From positions 2,155,001 through 2,219,000 of the forward strand of contig CP053446.1 of NCBI GenBank assembly GCA_013285405.1: a stretch of DNA of 64,000 nucleotides. Reading direction: 5' to 3'. The DNA is from Ignavibacteriota bacterium (GTDB lineage Bacteria > Bacteroidota > Ignavibacteria > Ignavibacteriales > Ignavibacteriaceae). Below, one piece after another: positions 45,278 through 55,431 of this stretch (positions are counted from its first letter, which is position 1; each line of letters begins with the position of its first letter). A program made the position numbers and the translations under genes. The notes beneath the pieces are model-generated. The model worked only from the letters and a program-made list of their open reading frames with translations, was not told where the DNA came from and ran no database searches.

Positions 45278-46453
45278 TTGATACAAGTGGAACTTTACAT
45301 TGCAGCTATTTTCTGGTTTGCTGTCTTACTCCTTCTTCATGCATATCTGATTTATCCTTTTTCGCTTAGGATATTCAAACTTTTTAAATCCAGACCATTT
45401 ACTGCGGATCAAGACTATTTCCCATCGATTTCAATTTTAATTGCAGCATACAATGAAGAAAAGGTTATTGCTGAAAGGATTGAGAATATCAAGAACCTCA
45501 ACTTTGATTTTGGCAAGCTGGAATTGATCATAGGATCAGATTGTTCTTCAGATCGAACAAGTGAGATAGTACAGAGTAAGAGCAAAGACTATAACTGGTT
45601 GAAATGTGTAAATTTTGAGCAGCGAAGAGGAAAAGCTACCGTGCTAAATGATCTGTTTAAAACAGCTAAGAATGATATACTTGTTTTTAGTGACGCCAAT
45701 ACTAAGTTTAACAAAGATGCGCTTGTTAAGTTAGTATCTGAATTTGATGATCAAAAAGTGGGTGGTGTGTGCGGCCGTTTGGTTTTGGAAGAGCCCGCAG
45801 ATGATTTCGATAAAACCAACCGGGAAAGATTGTATTGGCAGTATGAAACGCAGCTAAAAAAACTTGAAGGTAATCTGGGTACGCTCATCGCAGCAAACGG
45901 TGGTATTTATGCGATAAGGAAAAAACTGTTCACTAAATTTCCGGTTCAAGTTGCTATAACTGATGATTTGTTTCAGACATTAGCTGTACTTCAACAGGGT
46001 TTTCAGTTTTTATACAAATATGATGCTATAGCAGTTGAGGAGGTATCGAAAGAAATTATAACCGAATTCAGAAGAAAAGTCCGGTTCGCAACGACAAATT
46101 TTCAAACTCTGAAATTTTTCGGGGGTCTTCTCATCCCTAAAAAGATACTTTTATCGTATGCTTTTTTTTCACACAAAGTGATACGCTGGTTCGTACCTCT
46201 GCTTCTGATATTATTGCTGATTACAAATGCATTGTTAATCGATCATCAATATTTTTATAAAATCATTTTCTATTTTCAAATCGGATTTTATGTATCCGCT
46301 CTAGTGGGATTTATTCTTAATAAATTGAAAATTAATATTTCAATATTTAGTATCATCTACTATTATGTATTCACTAACCTGGCATTGCTTATTGGACTAT
46401 ATAAATTTCTGATGAGGAAGCAGGTATATATTTGGAACTCAACCCCAAGATAG
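45278..46453 (+). CDS. membrane-bound GT2 glycosyltransferase
   Basis: A 391-residue enzyme. An N-terminal membrane helix (about 4-24) is followed by a GT2 domain with SISILIAAYNEEKVIAERI, the FSDANTKF metal site, RRGKATVLND and ITDDLFQTL. Three to four C-terminal membrane helices end it. The layout resembles processive or lipid-sugar-forming synthases, but the Q-x-x-R-W product-gating motif is not seen. The start is TTG at 45278 (or GTG three codons on); no ATG is available. Sugar unknown. Confidence 0.82.
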   Translation: MIQVELYIAAIFWFAVLLLLHAYLIYPFSLRIFKLFKSRPFTADQDYFPSISILIAAYNEEKVIAERIENIKNLNFDFGKLELIIGSDCSSDRTSEIVQSKSKDYNWLKCVNFEQRRGKATVLNDLFKTAKNDILVFSDANTKFNKDALVKLVSEFDDQKVGGVCGRLVLEEPADDFDKTNRERLYWQYETQLKKLEGNLGTLIAANGGIYAIRKKLFTKFPVQVAITDDLFQTLAVLQQGFQFLYKYDAIAVEEVSKEIITEFRRKVRFATTNFQTLKFFGGLLIPKKILLSYAFFSHKVIRWFVPLLLILLLITNALLIDHQYFYKIIFYFQIGFYVSALVGFILNKLKINISIFSIIYYYVFTNLALLIGLYKFLMRKQVYIWNSTPR

Positions 46454-46504
46454 AATATGATAAAATCCCTATTTAATTCCATCTGCAACCATTTAACCTA
46501 ACCC

Positions 46505-47956
46505 ATGCAGCCAACTACAAAAGTCTCGAGTAATGTTTCTGCAATATTTTTTGGCAGGGGCGCGGAAATGCTCATCACTCTTGTTTCGGTTACACTCATT
46601 GCACGTAATCTCGGTGTCGAGCAGTATGGTTTGTTCTCTTCTATTGTTGCTTTGACTGTACTGGTTTCTAAATTTATTGATATTGGTTTTGGTCCGATTG
46701 TCTTCAGAGAGTCGTCAAAGAAAGATTCAAGCTACGATCTGCTTAACACAGCATTTAGTCTGCGGATAATTTTGTTGTTTGGTTTGTTTCTTGTCTTCAA
46801 CACTTTTTCTTTGATAACAAATCTGAACCAGAAGGAACTGATCCTTTCCAACATCCTTTTTCTGAACATTATATTTTCATCAAAATACATGAACTTCCGT
46901 GAACTTCTGGAAGTTTTGTTCAAGGTTAATCTGAATATGTTCAGCGTTATGCTGTTTAATACGATTGATAGTATCGTGTTGCTCATTCTTGTTTTTTTGA
47001 TGTCTTATACAGGAGGAGGACTTGAATATTTGGTTATAGCTTATGTTGCCGCAAATATTCCCGGATTTTTACTTCTGATTATCTATCTTCATAAAAAGTA
47101 TAAGTATAAATTTAATTTTTCTTTTAAAGAGGGAATCTGGTTAATCAAAGAATCTATTCCTCTATTTGGAACAGTTGTCCTGACCACAGCATTTCAACAG
47201 CTTGATGTTTTACTATTACGAAGTATGGATTCTGAGTATTCGGTTGGATTGTATTCTGCGGCGCTCCGGCTTACGGTTCCGCTTGGAATAATTCCTCAGG
47301 CATTAATTACTACAATCTTCCCTTTGATTGTTCGGGGAAGGGAAACCGGAAGTGCAAGCACAATGCCGGCGACAAGACTCGTTTACAAAATTTTATTTCT
47401 TTTTTCATTCTCGATTTCGTTTATAATAACCTTCAAAGCTGAACACATTATCAAACTTATTTTCGGCGGTGAATATTCAGATGCCTATCTGCCGATGACC
47501 ATTTTATTCTGGTCGATATTATTTACCTATTTCAATACTTTTACTTTAAATCTTCTTACAGTTTATAACAAACAGAAATATAATTTTTTTGGTACTTTAT
47601 TAATAGTTTTATTTCAGGTCGCATCAGTTATAATCCTTACTCCACTTTATTCGTACAGCGGTGTTGCTGTGGCAAGAGTCGCCGCTGGTGCTGCAGGTAC
47701 AATTTTTTTCATATTTATTTTAAAAGGAATTGGTATCCAGTTTAATTTCTTTTCGATGAGAGTTGCCAAATGGCTGATCCCGTTTATTACAGGTTCTGTT
47801 CTTCTGTCTTTTCTTCCTTTCTTTGTTTATTTACCCATGGCTGTTTTACTTACGATTACACTCACAATAAAATTAAAATATTTTTCAGATGAAGAAGTAA
47901 ATCTTCTTCTCCGAGCAATTAATTATGAGTCATGGAAGAGCAAATTCAAAAGTTAG
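46505..47956 (+). CDS. polysaccharide flippase (Wzx-like), second of three
   Basis: A 483-residue protein with about 13 membrane helices of the Polysacc_synt superfamily (SAIFFGRGAEMLITLVSVTLIARNLG at the start; LKESIPLFG-like helix in the middle). It differs strongly from the flippase at 39025, so it probably serves another lipid-linked substrate. Its 3' end overlaps the next glycosyltransferase by 25 bases. Confidence 0.87.
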   Translation: MQPTTKVSSNVSAIFFGRGAEMLITLVSVTLIARNLGVEQYGLFSSIVALTVLVSKFIDIGFGPIVFRESSKKDSSYDLLNTAFSLRIILLFGLFLVFNTFSLITNLNQKELILSNILFLNIIFSSKYMNFRELLEVLFKVNLNMFSVMLFNTIDSIVLLILVFLMSYTGGGLEYLVIAYVAANIPGFLLLIIYLHKKYKYKFNFSFKEGIWLIKESIPLFGTVVLTTAFQQLDVLLLRSMDSEYSVGLYSAALRLTVPLGIIPQALITTIFPLIVRGRETGSASTMPATRLVYKILFLFSFSISFIITFKAEHIIKLIFGGEYSDAYLPMTILFWSILFTYFNTFTLNLLTVYNKQKYNFFGTLLIVLFQVASVIILTPLYSYSGVAVARVAAGAAGTIFFIFILKGIGIQFNFFSMRVAKWLIPFITGSVLLSFLPFFVYLPMAVLLTITLTIKLKYFSDEEVNLLLRAINYESWKSKFKS

Positions 47957-48891
47957 GGATTGACGTTTCGATAATTATAGTTAATTATAAATCAACAGAA
48001 TTATTGAGAAACTGTCTTAATTCGATTTATACTTTTACAAAAGATATTTCATTTGAAATTATAGTAGTGGATAATGAATCAATTCCAGGTGAACTTGAAG
48101 ACGTCACGAAGAAATTCGCCGGGATAAAACTCGTTAAGAATGAACTGAATAAGGGATTCGGAGCGGCAAATAATCAGGGAACGGAACTGGCTGAAGGAAA
48201 ATATTTATTGTTTCTTAATAATGATACAATTCTTCAGGAGAATTCAATTAAGAAAGTTTTTGATTATGCTGATTCAATCTCAGGTGAGAATATTATAGGT
48301 TGCAGACTTCTTAATGAGGATAGATCGATTCAAAAATCTGTTTTTGATTTTCCGACTTTAGCTAATGTATTTACATCAAACTTTTTTCTTTATTTACTGT
48401 TTCCTAAATCAAAATACTTCAACAAATATCATCTGATGAATAGCGAGATAAATTCAATTACAGAAGTTGATGTAGTTACAGGTGCATTTCTTTTCACTCC
48501 AAAGCAAATCTTCAAAAAGCTTGGTGGATTTGATGAGAGATTTTTTTTCTATATGGATGAAACGGATTTATGCTATCGTTATAAGCAGATGAATGAGAAT
48601 GTAGTTTACTTTCCTGAAACTTCGCTTATTCATTTGAAAGGGAAATCAGCCGGAGGAGAATCCTGGTTCAAAAATAAATATCAATCAATCTCCACCATTA
48701 AATTTTTTCAGAAGCATTTTAAAGGAATGAAATTTTTCTTCGCGATAATTTTTCATTATGCAGGTCTGATTATCCGCATTCCGGTTTTTCTGATCGGTGG
48801 AATCTTAATGATGAAAAGAGATTTAGTGAAAAGAAGTTTGTACTATACCCGATTATTTTTTATTTATCCGGCTAATGAGTTTAAAAGCTGA
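47932..48891 (+). CDS. GT2 glycosyltransferase, rhamnosyltransferase-like
   Basis: A 319-residue enzyme of the same branch as the one at 42423: VSIIIVNYKSTELLRNCL, VVDNES, FLNNDTIL, then VVTGAFLFTPKQIF and DERFFFYMDETDLCYR. A C-terminal hydrophobic region (about 262-290) suggests membrane contact. It starts inside the flippase gene with a 25-base overlap. Confidence 0.87.
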   Translation: MEEQIQKLGIDVSIIIVNYKSTELLRNCLNSIYTFTKDISFEIIVVDNESIPGELEDVTKKFAGIKLVKNELNKGFGAANNQGTELAEGKYLLFLNNDTILQENSIKKVFDYADSISGENIIGCRLLNEDRSIQKSVFDFPTLANVFTSNFFLYLLFPKSKYFNKYHLMNSEINSITEVDVVTGAFLFTPKQIFKKLGGFDERFFFYMDETDLCYRYKQMNENVVYFPETSLIHLKGKSAGGESWFKNKYQSISTIKFFQKHFKGMKFFFAIIFHYAGLIIRIPVFLIGGILMMKRDLVKRSLYYTRLFFIYPANEFKS

Positions 48892-48902
48892 ACAATTTAA
48901 TC

Positions 48903-50090
48903 ATGCTAATCGACAAAAATATATTGATGATTTCGCAGGCACTTTTTCCTCCTGATATCAGGTTAGAAAAAGAAATTAAAAGCCTTAATGAAGCCGGATA
49001 TAAAATTCTTGTGGTTTGCAATCAGTATGACAAAACACAAAACCCCGCTTTTAAATATTGCGAAATCAAAAGAGTTAACGCACTGTTTAAATCCATAAAA
49101 CTCAACCGCATAATTAATTTTCCGATCTTTTTTAATCCAAGATATCTGGTTAAAGTTTTTATTTGTATAGTAAGATTTAAACCAGGATTTATTCATGCTC
49201 ACGATTTACCAATGGTTCCAATTGCTTTGTTGTTCGGAAAGTTGTTCAGACTTCCGGTAATTTTTGACATGCATGAAAACTATCCTGAAGCTTTGAAAGC
49301 TTTTGGTAAAACCGGTTTGATAAATTTAATATTTAAGAATTACAAAGCAGCCAGACTTCTTGAAAAGTTTTGTATTAAATATTCAGATGCAATTATTACA
49401 GTAGTTGAGGAAAATACAGAGAGACTGTTGAAGCAAGATGTTAATCCGGAAAAAATTTATCTTGTTTCAAACACTGTTGATCTTGATACTTTTGCTATGG
49501 AACCGATCGATGAAAAAATCATTGCGAAGTATAATAATTTTATTGTTTTGCTTTATGCCGGCTACGTTACACCTGAAAGAGGTTTGGATGTTGTTGTAAA
49601 AGGTATGAGCCGTTTGAAAGAGAAATTTACTAATGTGAAACTCCTGATCATCGGTAATGGAATTACTGTTCCAGTATTAAAAAAAAATTCTGATGAACTG
49701 TCACTAAAAAATGTAATCGAGTTCATAGACTGGCCCGGTCACGATAAACTCGCTTCATATTTCAAGGTAACGAAAATATTTATAAGCCCACAGCCTGAAT
49801 GTGAATTTTGGAATACCACTATTCCGCACAAACTGTTTGAATATATGTCCAAATCAAAACCGGTTTTAGCCGCTGATTCAAAAGCCATTAAACGAATCGT
49901 CGATGAAAGTAAGTGCGGATTAACTTATAAAACAGGTGATTCTGAAAATTTTGCTGCTGCGGCAACTGAAATTTTATCTTCAGATAATCTTTTCGGTCAA
50001 AATGGATTAAAAGCCGTAAAAGAAAAATATAATTGGAAAACGGATTCAAAGGTATTAATTAGTCTCTATGCGAAAAAATTTTCAGGTTGA
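48903..50090 (+). CDS. GT4-family glycosyltransferase
   Basis: A 395-residue GT-B fold enzyme. The N-terminal half has QALFPPDIRLEKEIKSL and HAHDLPMVPIALL; the C-terminal GT1/GT4 domain has LLYAGYVTPERGLDVVV and the donor-binding PHKLFEYMSKSKPVLAAD with its Glu. It is the only retaining-type GT-B enzyme in the locus. It starts 11 bp after the GT2 gene. Sugar unknown. Confidence 0.88.
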   Translation: MLIDKNILMISQALFPPDIRLEKEIKSLNEAGYKILVVCNQYDKTQNPAFKYCEIKRVNALFKSIKLNRIINFPIFFNPRYLVKVFICIVRFKPGFIHAHDLPMVPIALLFGKLFRLPVIFDMHENYPEALKAFGKTGLINLIFKNYKAARLLEKFCIKYSDAIITVVEENTERLLKQDVNPEKIYLVSNTVDLDTFAMEPIDEKIIAKYNNFIVLLYAGYVTPERGLDVVVKGMSRLKEKFTNVKLLIIGNGITVPVLKKNSDELSLKNVIEFIDWPGHDKLASYFKVTKIFISPQPECEFWNTTIPHKLFEYMSKSKPVLAADSKAIKRIVDESKCGLTYKTGDSENFAAAATEILSSDNLFGQNGLKAVKEKYNWKTDSKVLISLYAKKFSG

Positions 50091-50216
50091 GGTAATGAAA
50101 ATCGTAATTTTTTCTGTTTTAGAATTCATATTTTTGAAGTTCAATTACAGCAGTAGAAATAACACTAAATCTGCATGTCAACAAACATTGGTACTGTGTC
50201 GTCCAACTAAATAATT

Positions 50217-51221
50217 ATGATAGAAACATCCTCCAGGAAATACAGTTTCTCGATTGTGATACCTTGTTACAATGAACGGGATAATATCGGAAATTGTTTG
50301 GACTCAATTATAAATCAAAACTACGATCATGATTTAATTGATATAGTTATCGTTGATGGACATTCATCTGACGGAACGATTGACAAAGTAAAAAGTTATC
50401 AGGAAAAATTTCCTAAGATTACACTACTGGATAATCCTGTAAGAAAAACACCTACCTCATTGAACATTGGAATAAAAGAATCAAAGGGTGAAATAATTGT
50501 TATACTTGGAGCGCATGCATCCCTCGATCCGGATTTCATCTATTATAATAATAAGTATCTAACTGAAAGAAATTTGAAAGTTACCGGTGGCACACAAATA
50601 AATCTTGGATTCAATCTCACTCAAAAAGCAATTGGGTGGGCAATGGAAAATCCGTTTGGAATGGGAAGCGCGCCTTATCGTTGGAGCAGGAAAGAACAGT
50701 TTGTAGATACTGTTGTTTACGCGGCATACAGAAGAGAATTATTTGATGAAATAGGATATTTTGAAGAAAACTTTTCTATAGCGGAGGATGCCGAATTAAA
50801 CTGGCGTATAAGAAAAGCCGGACACAAAATATTTTTTTCACCTGATATTAAAAGTTATTATCACCCGAGAAAAACTGTTAAAAAGTTTATACAACAAATG
50901 TTCAGATACGGAATATTAAGAGTGCACATGTTCAAGAAACATAAATCGGCTGCAAAAATAACTCATCTGATCCCACCAGCTTTTGTATTTACACTTATTA
51001 TACTTTCGATATTGACGATGCTTTCAATTTTATCGCCTTTGTTCCTGATTATTGTTCTTGGATTTTATTTTTTTGTAAACCTGCTGAGTGTTTCAATCAA
51101 ATCAACAAAAGAAAATTTTAAATTTATTCCATTAATATCCAGTTTGATATTCGCATTACATTTTTCATGGGGATTGGGTTTTTTAGTTGGATTACTTCTG
51201 CCCAGATCAAAAAGGTGGTAA
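50217..51221 (+). CDS. GT2 glycosyltransferase, ExoA-like
   Basis: A 334-residue enzyme with SIVIPCYNERDNIGNCL, the DGHSSDGT site and a late EENFSIAEDAELNWRIRKAGH. Two or three C-terminal membrane helices follow. The layout matches ExoA-type succinoglycan glucosyltransferases. The 126 bp before it hold only a 39-codon ORF of doubtful meaning (50095-50214). Confidence 0.86.
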   Translation: MIETSSRKYSFSIVIPCYNERDNIGNCLDSIINQNYDHDLIDIVIVDGHSSDGTIDKVKSYQEKFPKITLLDNPVRKTPTSLNIGIKESKGEIIVILGAHASLDPDFIYYNNKYLTERNLKVTGGTQINLGFNLTQKAIGWAMENPFGMGSAPYRWSRKEQFVDTVVYAAYRRELFDEIGYFEENFSIAEDAELNWRIRKAGHKIFFSPDIKSYYHPRKTVKKFIQQMFRYGILRVHMFKKHKSAAKITHLIPPAFVFTLIILSILTMLSILSPLFLIIVLGFYFFVNLLSVSIKSTKENFKFIPLISSLIFALHFSWGLGFLVGLLLPRSKRW

Positions 51222-51251
51222 AATAATTCACATTTAATAATAAAAAGTATT

Positions 51252-52655
51252 TTGAAAACCAGAACACAGAAAATATTAATCTTACTATCCGATTTTGTTT
51301 TTATAAACATAGCTTGGTTCGTTTACTATTACATCAGGATTGAAACCGGCTGGTTCAAAGTATTGATAATGCCGGAAATGTACATCACAATGCTTGTTAT
51401 GTACTTCTACTGGCTGATTATCTTTACTTTTTTCGGTATGTATCGTACGTGGTTTGCTGCTTCCCGCTTCGATGAAATTTCAACTTTATTTAAAACGACA
51501 TTCATTGGTATTTTCATTTTATTCTTCCCGATATTCATAAGTGATTACTTAGAAGGCACAGAATCGAGCTACCGGATTCTGATATTCATTTATTGGAGTT
51601 TTCTTTTTGTATTCGTCTTAATCGGAAGATTAGCGATCAGAAGTTTCCAGCGAGCATTGCTTATCAAAGGTATCGGCAGAAGAACTGCGGTGATTGTCGG
51701 TTTCAATTCAAGAGGGCAGGAAGTTCACGACCAGATTCTTCAACATCCTGCTTTAGGTCTTGATGTTGGTGCTTACGTTGCTGTTCATTCTGAAAATGTT
51801 GGAAAGATTTATAAAGATGTTAAAGTTGTTGATAATTATGAAAATCTGTTAAACATAGTTGAAATGACTCACGCAGCGGAAATAATTATTGCACTTGAAA
51901 AAGAAAATCACGATCTGCTGGTTGAAATCATATCAAGAGTTGAGAACAGAGAAATTGGATTAAAGATTGTACCTGATCTTTATGAAATATTGAGCGGTCA
52001 GGCTAGAACATCGCAGCTTTATGGAATTCCTTTGATCGACATCATGCCCGAGCTGATGCCTGAATGGGAGAAAAAATTAAAGAGAATTTCTGATGTTATT
52101 ATTTCATTGCTGGTTCTTTTAATAACATTACCTCTAAATTTTCTTGTTGCTGTGGCGATAAAATTGGACAGCAGAGGTCGCGTACTTTTTAAACAAGATA
52201 GAATTGGAATGAATGGTAAGGAATTTAAAATTTATAAATTCCGTTCGATGCACAAGGACGCTGAAAAAAATACCGGACCGGTTTGGTCAAGCAAGGATGA
52301 TCCTCGTGTAACACGAATTGGAAAAATTATCAGGAAACTCAGGATTGATGAAATACCACAATTCTTCAACGTCTTAAAAGGTGAAATGAGCCTGGTTGGT
52401 CCCAGACCCGAAAGACCTTACTTCGTTGAAATGCTTGCCGAACAATTGCCGTATTACAAACGTAGATTAAAAGTAAGACCAGGAATAACGGGCTGGGCAC
52501 AGGTAAAACATAAATACGATGAAAGTATTGAAGATGTAAAAGTTAAATTGCGTTACGATCTTTTTTATATTGAAAATATGTCAATAAGAATGGATCTTAA
52601 GATCCTTGCCAGAACAGTTCTGGTGGTAATATTCGGTAAAGGACATTACAGTTGA
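51252..52655 (+). CDS. polyprenyl phosphoglycosyltransferase (WbaP-like), priming enzyme
   Basis: A 467-residue enzyme that should start glycan synthesis by moving a sugar phosphate to undecaprenyl phosphate. Four N-terminal membrane helices (10-135), a nucleotide-binding CoA_binding-like domain (AVIVGFNSRGQEV), and a full C-terminal catalytic domain: KQDRIGMNGKEFKIYKFRSM, the catalytic Asp366-Glu367 in RIDEIPQ, and SLVGPRPERP. The start is TTG at 51252. It is a complete, normal member, unlike the fusion at 53446. Confidence 0.93.
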   Translation: MKTRTQKILILLSDFVFINIAWFVYYYIRIETGWFKVLIMPEMYITMLVMYFYWLIIFTFFGMYRTWFAASRFDEISTLFKTTFIGIFILFFPIFISDYLEGTESSYRILIFIYWSFLFVFVLIGRLAIRSFQRALLIKGIGRRTAVIVGFNSRGQEVHDQILQHPALGLDVGAYVAVHSENVGKIYKDVKVVDNYENLLNIVEMTHAAEIIIALEKENHDLLVEIISRVENREIGLKIVPDLYEILSGQARTSQLYGIPLIDIMPELMPEWEKKLKRISDVIISLLVLLITLPLNFLVAVAIKLDSRGRVLFKQDRIGMNGKEFKIYKFRSMHKDAEKNTGPVWSSKDDPRVTRIGKIIRKLRIDEIPQFFNVLKGEMSLVGPRPERPYFVEMLAEQLPYYKRRLKVRPGITGWAQVKHKYDESIEDVKVKLRYDLFYIENMSIRMDLKILARTVLVVIFGKGHYS

Positions 52656-52720
52656 GGGTTTTATTTAAGAAATTTGTCCGCTGCAGTAAGGTTTGTGTCA
52701 GTTAATTATTAAATTCAGGT

Positions 52721-53437
52721 ATGAAAACATTAATTATCATCCCAACATATAACGAGCTGGAAAATTTACCCAGATTGTTGCCTGTTGTTCTTTCAAAGGA
52801 TAGCACGATTAATATCCTCATTGTTGATGATAATTCACCCGATGGTACAGCTTCGTTCGTTGAAGGTGAAATGAAGAAAGATAATCGTATTCATATTATT
52901 AAACGACCATCAAAGCAAGGACTTGGGACAGCATATATTGCCGGATTTAAATTTGCACTTCAAAATCAATTCGATCTCATTTTCGAAATGGATGCTGATT
53001 TCTCACATGATCCGAATGAAATACCAAAATTTCTGGAAGAGATAAAAAAATCAGACGTTGTTCTTGGCAGCCGCTACATAACCGGCGTGAATGTAATCAA
53101 CTGGCCAATGAGAAGATTATTACTTAGTTGGTTTGCGAATTTTTATACAAGAGTAATTACCGGAATGTCAGTTCACGATGCAACAGGCGGATTCAAATGT
53201 TTCAGGAAGGAAGTACTTCAAGCAATTGATCTCGATAAAGTAACATCTAACGGTTATGCATTTCAGATTGAAATGACTTTCAAAGCATGGAAAAAAGGTT
53301 TCCGGATAAAAGAAATACCAATCATTTTTATGGATCGTGTAAAAGGAAAATCAAAAATGTCAAAGAAAATTGTTCGTGAAGCTGTTACAATGGTATGGAA
53401 ATTAAGATTAAAAAGTATTTTTGGAATGCTTAAATAG
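52721..53437 (+). CDS. polyprenol-phosphate mannosyltransferase-like GT2 (DPM1-like)
   Basis: A 238-residue enzyme: TLIIIPTYNELENLPRLL, VDDNSPDGT, MDADFSHDP with the metal-binding DxD, and VKGKSKMSKK at the end. It lacks the C-terminal membrane (GtrA) domain that many bacterial members have. It should make a polyprenyl-phosphate sugar used as donor outside the membrane. Its stop is nine bases before the next gene. Confidence 0.88.
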   Translation: MKTLIIIPTYNELENLPRLLPVVLSKDSTINILIVDDNSPDGTASFVEGEMKKDNRIHIIKRPSKQGLGTAYIAGFKFALQNQFDLIFEMDADFSHDPNEIPKFLEEIKKSDVVLGSRYITGVNVINWPMRRLLLSWFANFYTRVITGMSVHDATGGFKCFRKEVLQAIDLDKVTSNGYAFQIEMTFKAWKKGFRIKEIPIIFMDRVKGKSKMSKKIVREAVTMVWKLRLKSIFGMLK

Positions 53438-53445
53438 GGTTTCAA

Positions 53446-55428
53446 TTGGACCTTTCCGTTATCATAGTTAATTACAATGTAAAAGAATTCCTGCAGAATC
53501 TCCTTCATTCAATTGAAAAAGCATCTGCAAATCTTTCCAAAGAAATTATTGTTGTTGATAATGCATCCGATGATGGGAGTGTTGAAGTCATCAGGGAAAA
53601 ATTTCCTTATGTCAATCTCATCGAAAATAAAATTAACGTTGGTTTTGGAAAAGCTAATAATCAGGGACTTGCCATTGCAAAAGGGAAGTACATTCTTTTT
53701 ATCAATCCTGATTGTATTGTTAGCGAAGACACTCTCGACAAAATGATCTCATTCTTTGGAGGACACTCTGATTGCGCATTAGCAGGCTGTAAAATTCTCA
53801 ATTCAGATGGAACTCTTCAGTTAGCCTGCAGAAGAAGTTTCCCCGGACCCTGGACTTCATTCACAAAAGTTACAGGACTCAGCAACCTTTTTCCCAAAAG
53901 CAGAATATTTGCCCGTTACAATCTTACATATCTTGATGAAAATAAAACTTACGAAGTTGATGCTGTCTCCGGTTCATTTATGATGATGAGAAAAACTGTA
54001 TATGATAATGTGGGCGGATTTGACGAACAGTTTTTTATGTACGGTGAAGATCTGGATTTATGTTACCGCATTCAGAAAGCCGGGCACAAAGTTTTCTACG
54101 TTCATTCAACACAGGTGATACATTACAAAGGTGAAAGTACCAAACGCAGCAACCTCGACGAGACAAAATTATTTTACGATGCAATGCATCTCTTCGTAAA
54201 GAAACATCTTTCCAGCTTTCCGCTTGTTGAAATAATTCTTCGATCGGCAATTGGTTTTAGAAAACTATTTGCATTTATAGGCAAAAGAAAGTTGTCACTC
54301 TACTCCGCAATCGCCGATGTACTTTTGTTTAACATCTCACTTTTTGCTGCTGAAAAATTTTACAAGAATATTACCGAGTGGGTTGGGTTTGACCCGGGAG
54401 CTTACTGGATTGTTTATACCATTCCAGTCTTCATTCACGTTTTGGTAGCGTTTCTTTCAGGAGTTTACAAAAAAGATGAAGTATCGGTACTGCGAAATAT
54501 TGGTGCAATGTTCATCAGTTTTTTAATCATTACATCAGCAACATTTTTTTTCAAACAATATGCATTCAGCAGAGCTGTTGTTCTCATCACGTTTATTTTT
54601 CTTCTTTTAGGAACTACACTTTATCGTATCTTTCTTAAATTATTTTTTAAAGTGGGAATTAAGATTGATGGCACTTTGAACAGGAGAACAGTTATTATTG
54701 GCACCGATGATGAAGCGATAAAACTCGCACAAAAAATAAAATCTCAAAAATCTGAATTTCATAGTTTTATCGGATTAATCGGAAAAACTCATTCCGTTAT
54801 CGGGCTGGAGGTTGCCGGATTCAAGGTTGTAGGAAGCATAGGAAACATCAAAAATGTTTTTTCGGGAAACAAAATAAATGAAGTAATTTTTTCTTCGGAA
54901 GAAATATCGTATTCGGATATGATGTCGATTGTTTCTGCGAGTAAAGACCATAATGTAGATTTCAAAATAGTTGGTTCAGATATGAACTTTGTAGTTGGTA
55001 AAGGTTCAGTTTCGATGCTCGACGATATTCCACTGGTTGAAGTCAACTACAATATTTCCAACCCTACTGTAAGAACATTAAAAATAATATTTGATTATGC
55101 GATTTCTATTCCGGTATTATTTACTCTTTACCCGGTGATAATCCTAATTTCAAAACTCACCGGTAAAAAAACAGAATTCAGAAAATTTATACTTTCAATC
55201 CCTTCTGTTATTTCAGGAAAATGTAGTTTAGTAGGTCCAAAAAAACCTGTCTTGCTTGAAAGTAATAATTTGGGGAAAACAGGTTTAACAGGTTTATGGT
55301 ATATTGATGAAGGAACATTTACAGATTCTGAAAAACTCGACTTTTATTATGTAAAGAACCAGAATATCTGGCTTGATCTTGAGATACTCGGAAAAACACT
55401 GAATAAAATGCTGAGTAAAGGAGATTAA
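53446..55428 (+). CDS. GT2 glycosyltransferase fused to a degenerate phosphoglycosyltransferase
   Basis: A 660-residue fusion. Residues 1-265 are a rhamnosyltransferase-like GT2 (LSVIIVNYNVKEFLQNLL, FINPDCIV, VSGSFMMMRK). Four membrane helices follow (about 285-395). Then comes a Rossmann-like domain (TVIIGTDDEAIKLA) and a C-terminal domain resembling WbaP-type enzymes (KCSLVGPKKP, TGLTGLW, LDFYYVKN). The KFRTM basic motif is absent, and the catalytic Asp-Glu pair is replaced (Leu583-Ser584 before IPSV). The PGT half is thus probably inactive. The start is TTG at 53446. Contrast the complete enzyme at 51252. Confidence 0.85.
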   Translation: MDLSVIIVNYNVKEFLQNLLHSIEKASANLSKEIIVVDNASDDGSVEVIREKFPYVNLIENKINVGFGKANNQGLAIAKGKYILFINPDCIVSEDTLDKMISFFGGHSDCALAGCKILNSDGTLQLACRRSFPGPWTSFTKVTGLSNLFPKSRIFARYNLTYLDENKTYEVDAVSGSFMMMRKTVYDNVGGFDEQFFMYGEDLDLCYRIQKAGHKVFYVHSTQVIHYKGESTKRSNLDETKLFYDAMHLFVKKHLSSFPLVEIILRSAIGFRKLFAFIGKRKLSLYSAIADVLLFNISLFAAEKFYKNITEWVGFDPGAYWIVYTIPVFIHVLVAFLSGVYKKDEVSVLRNIGAMFISFLIITSATFFFKQYAFSRAVVLITFIFLLLGTTLYRIFLKLFFKVGIKIDGTLNRRTVIIGTDDEAIKLAQKIKSQKSEFHSFIGLIGKTHSVIGLEVAGFKVVGSIGNIKNVFSGNKINEVIFSSEEISYSDMMSIVSASKDHNVDFKIVGSDMNFVVGKGSVSMLDDIPLVEVNYNISNPTVRTLKIIFDYAISIPVLFTLYPVIILISKLTGKKTEFRKFILSIPSVISGKCSLVGPKKPVLLESNNLGKTGLTGLWYIDEGTFTDSEKLDFYYVKNQNIWLDLEILGKTLNKMLSKGD

Positions 55429-55431
55429 AAT

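Noticed and set aside
50095..50214. 39-codon ORF (starts MKIVIFSV) before the ExoA-like gene
   Set aside because: It starts like a glycosyltransferase N-terminus but has no domain and no conserved continuation; too little to call a gene. It could be a remnant.
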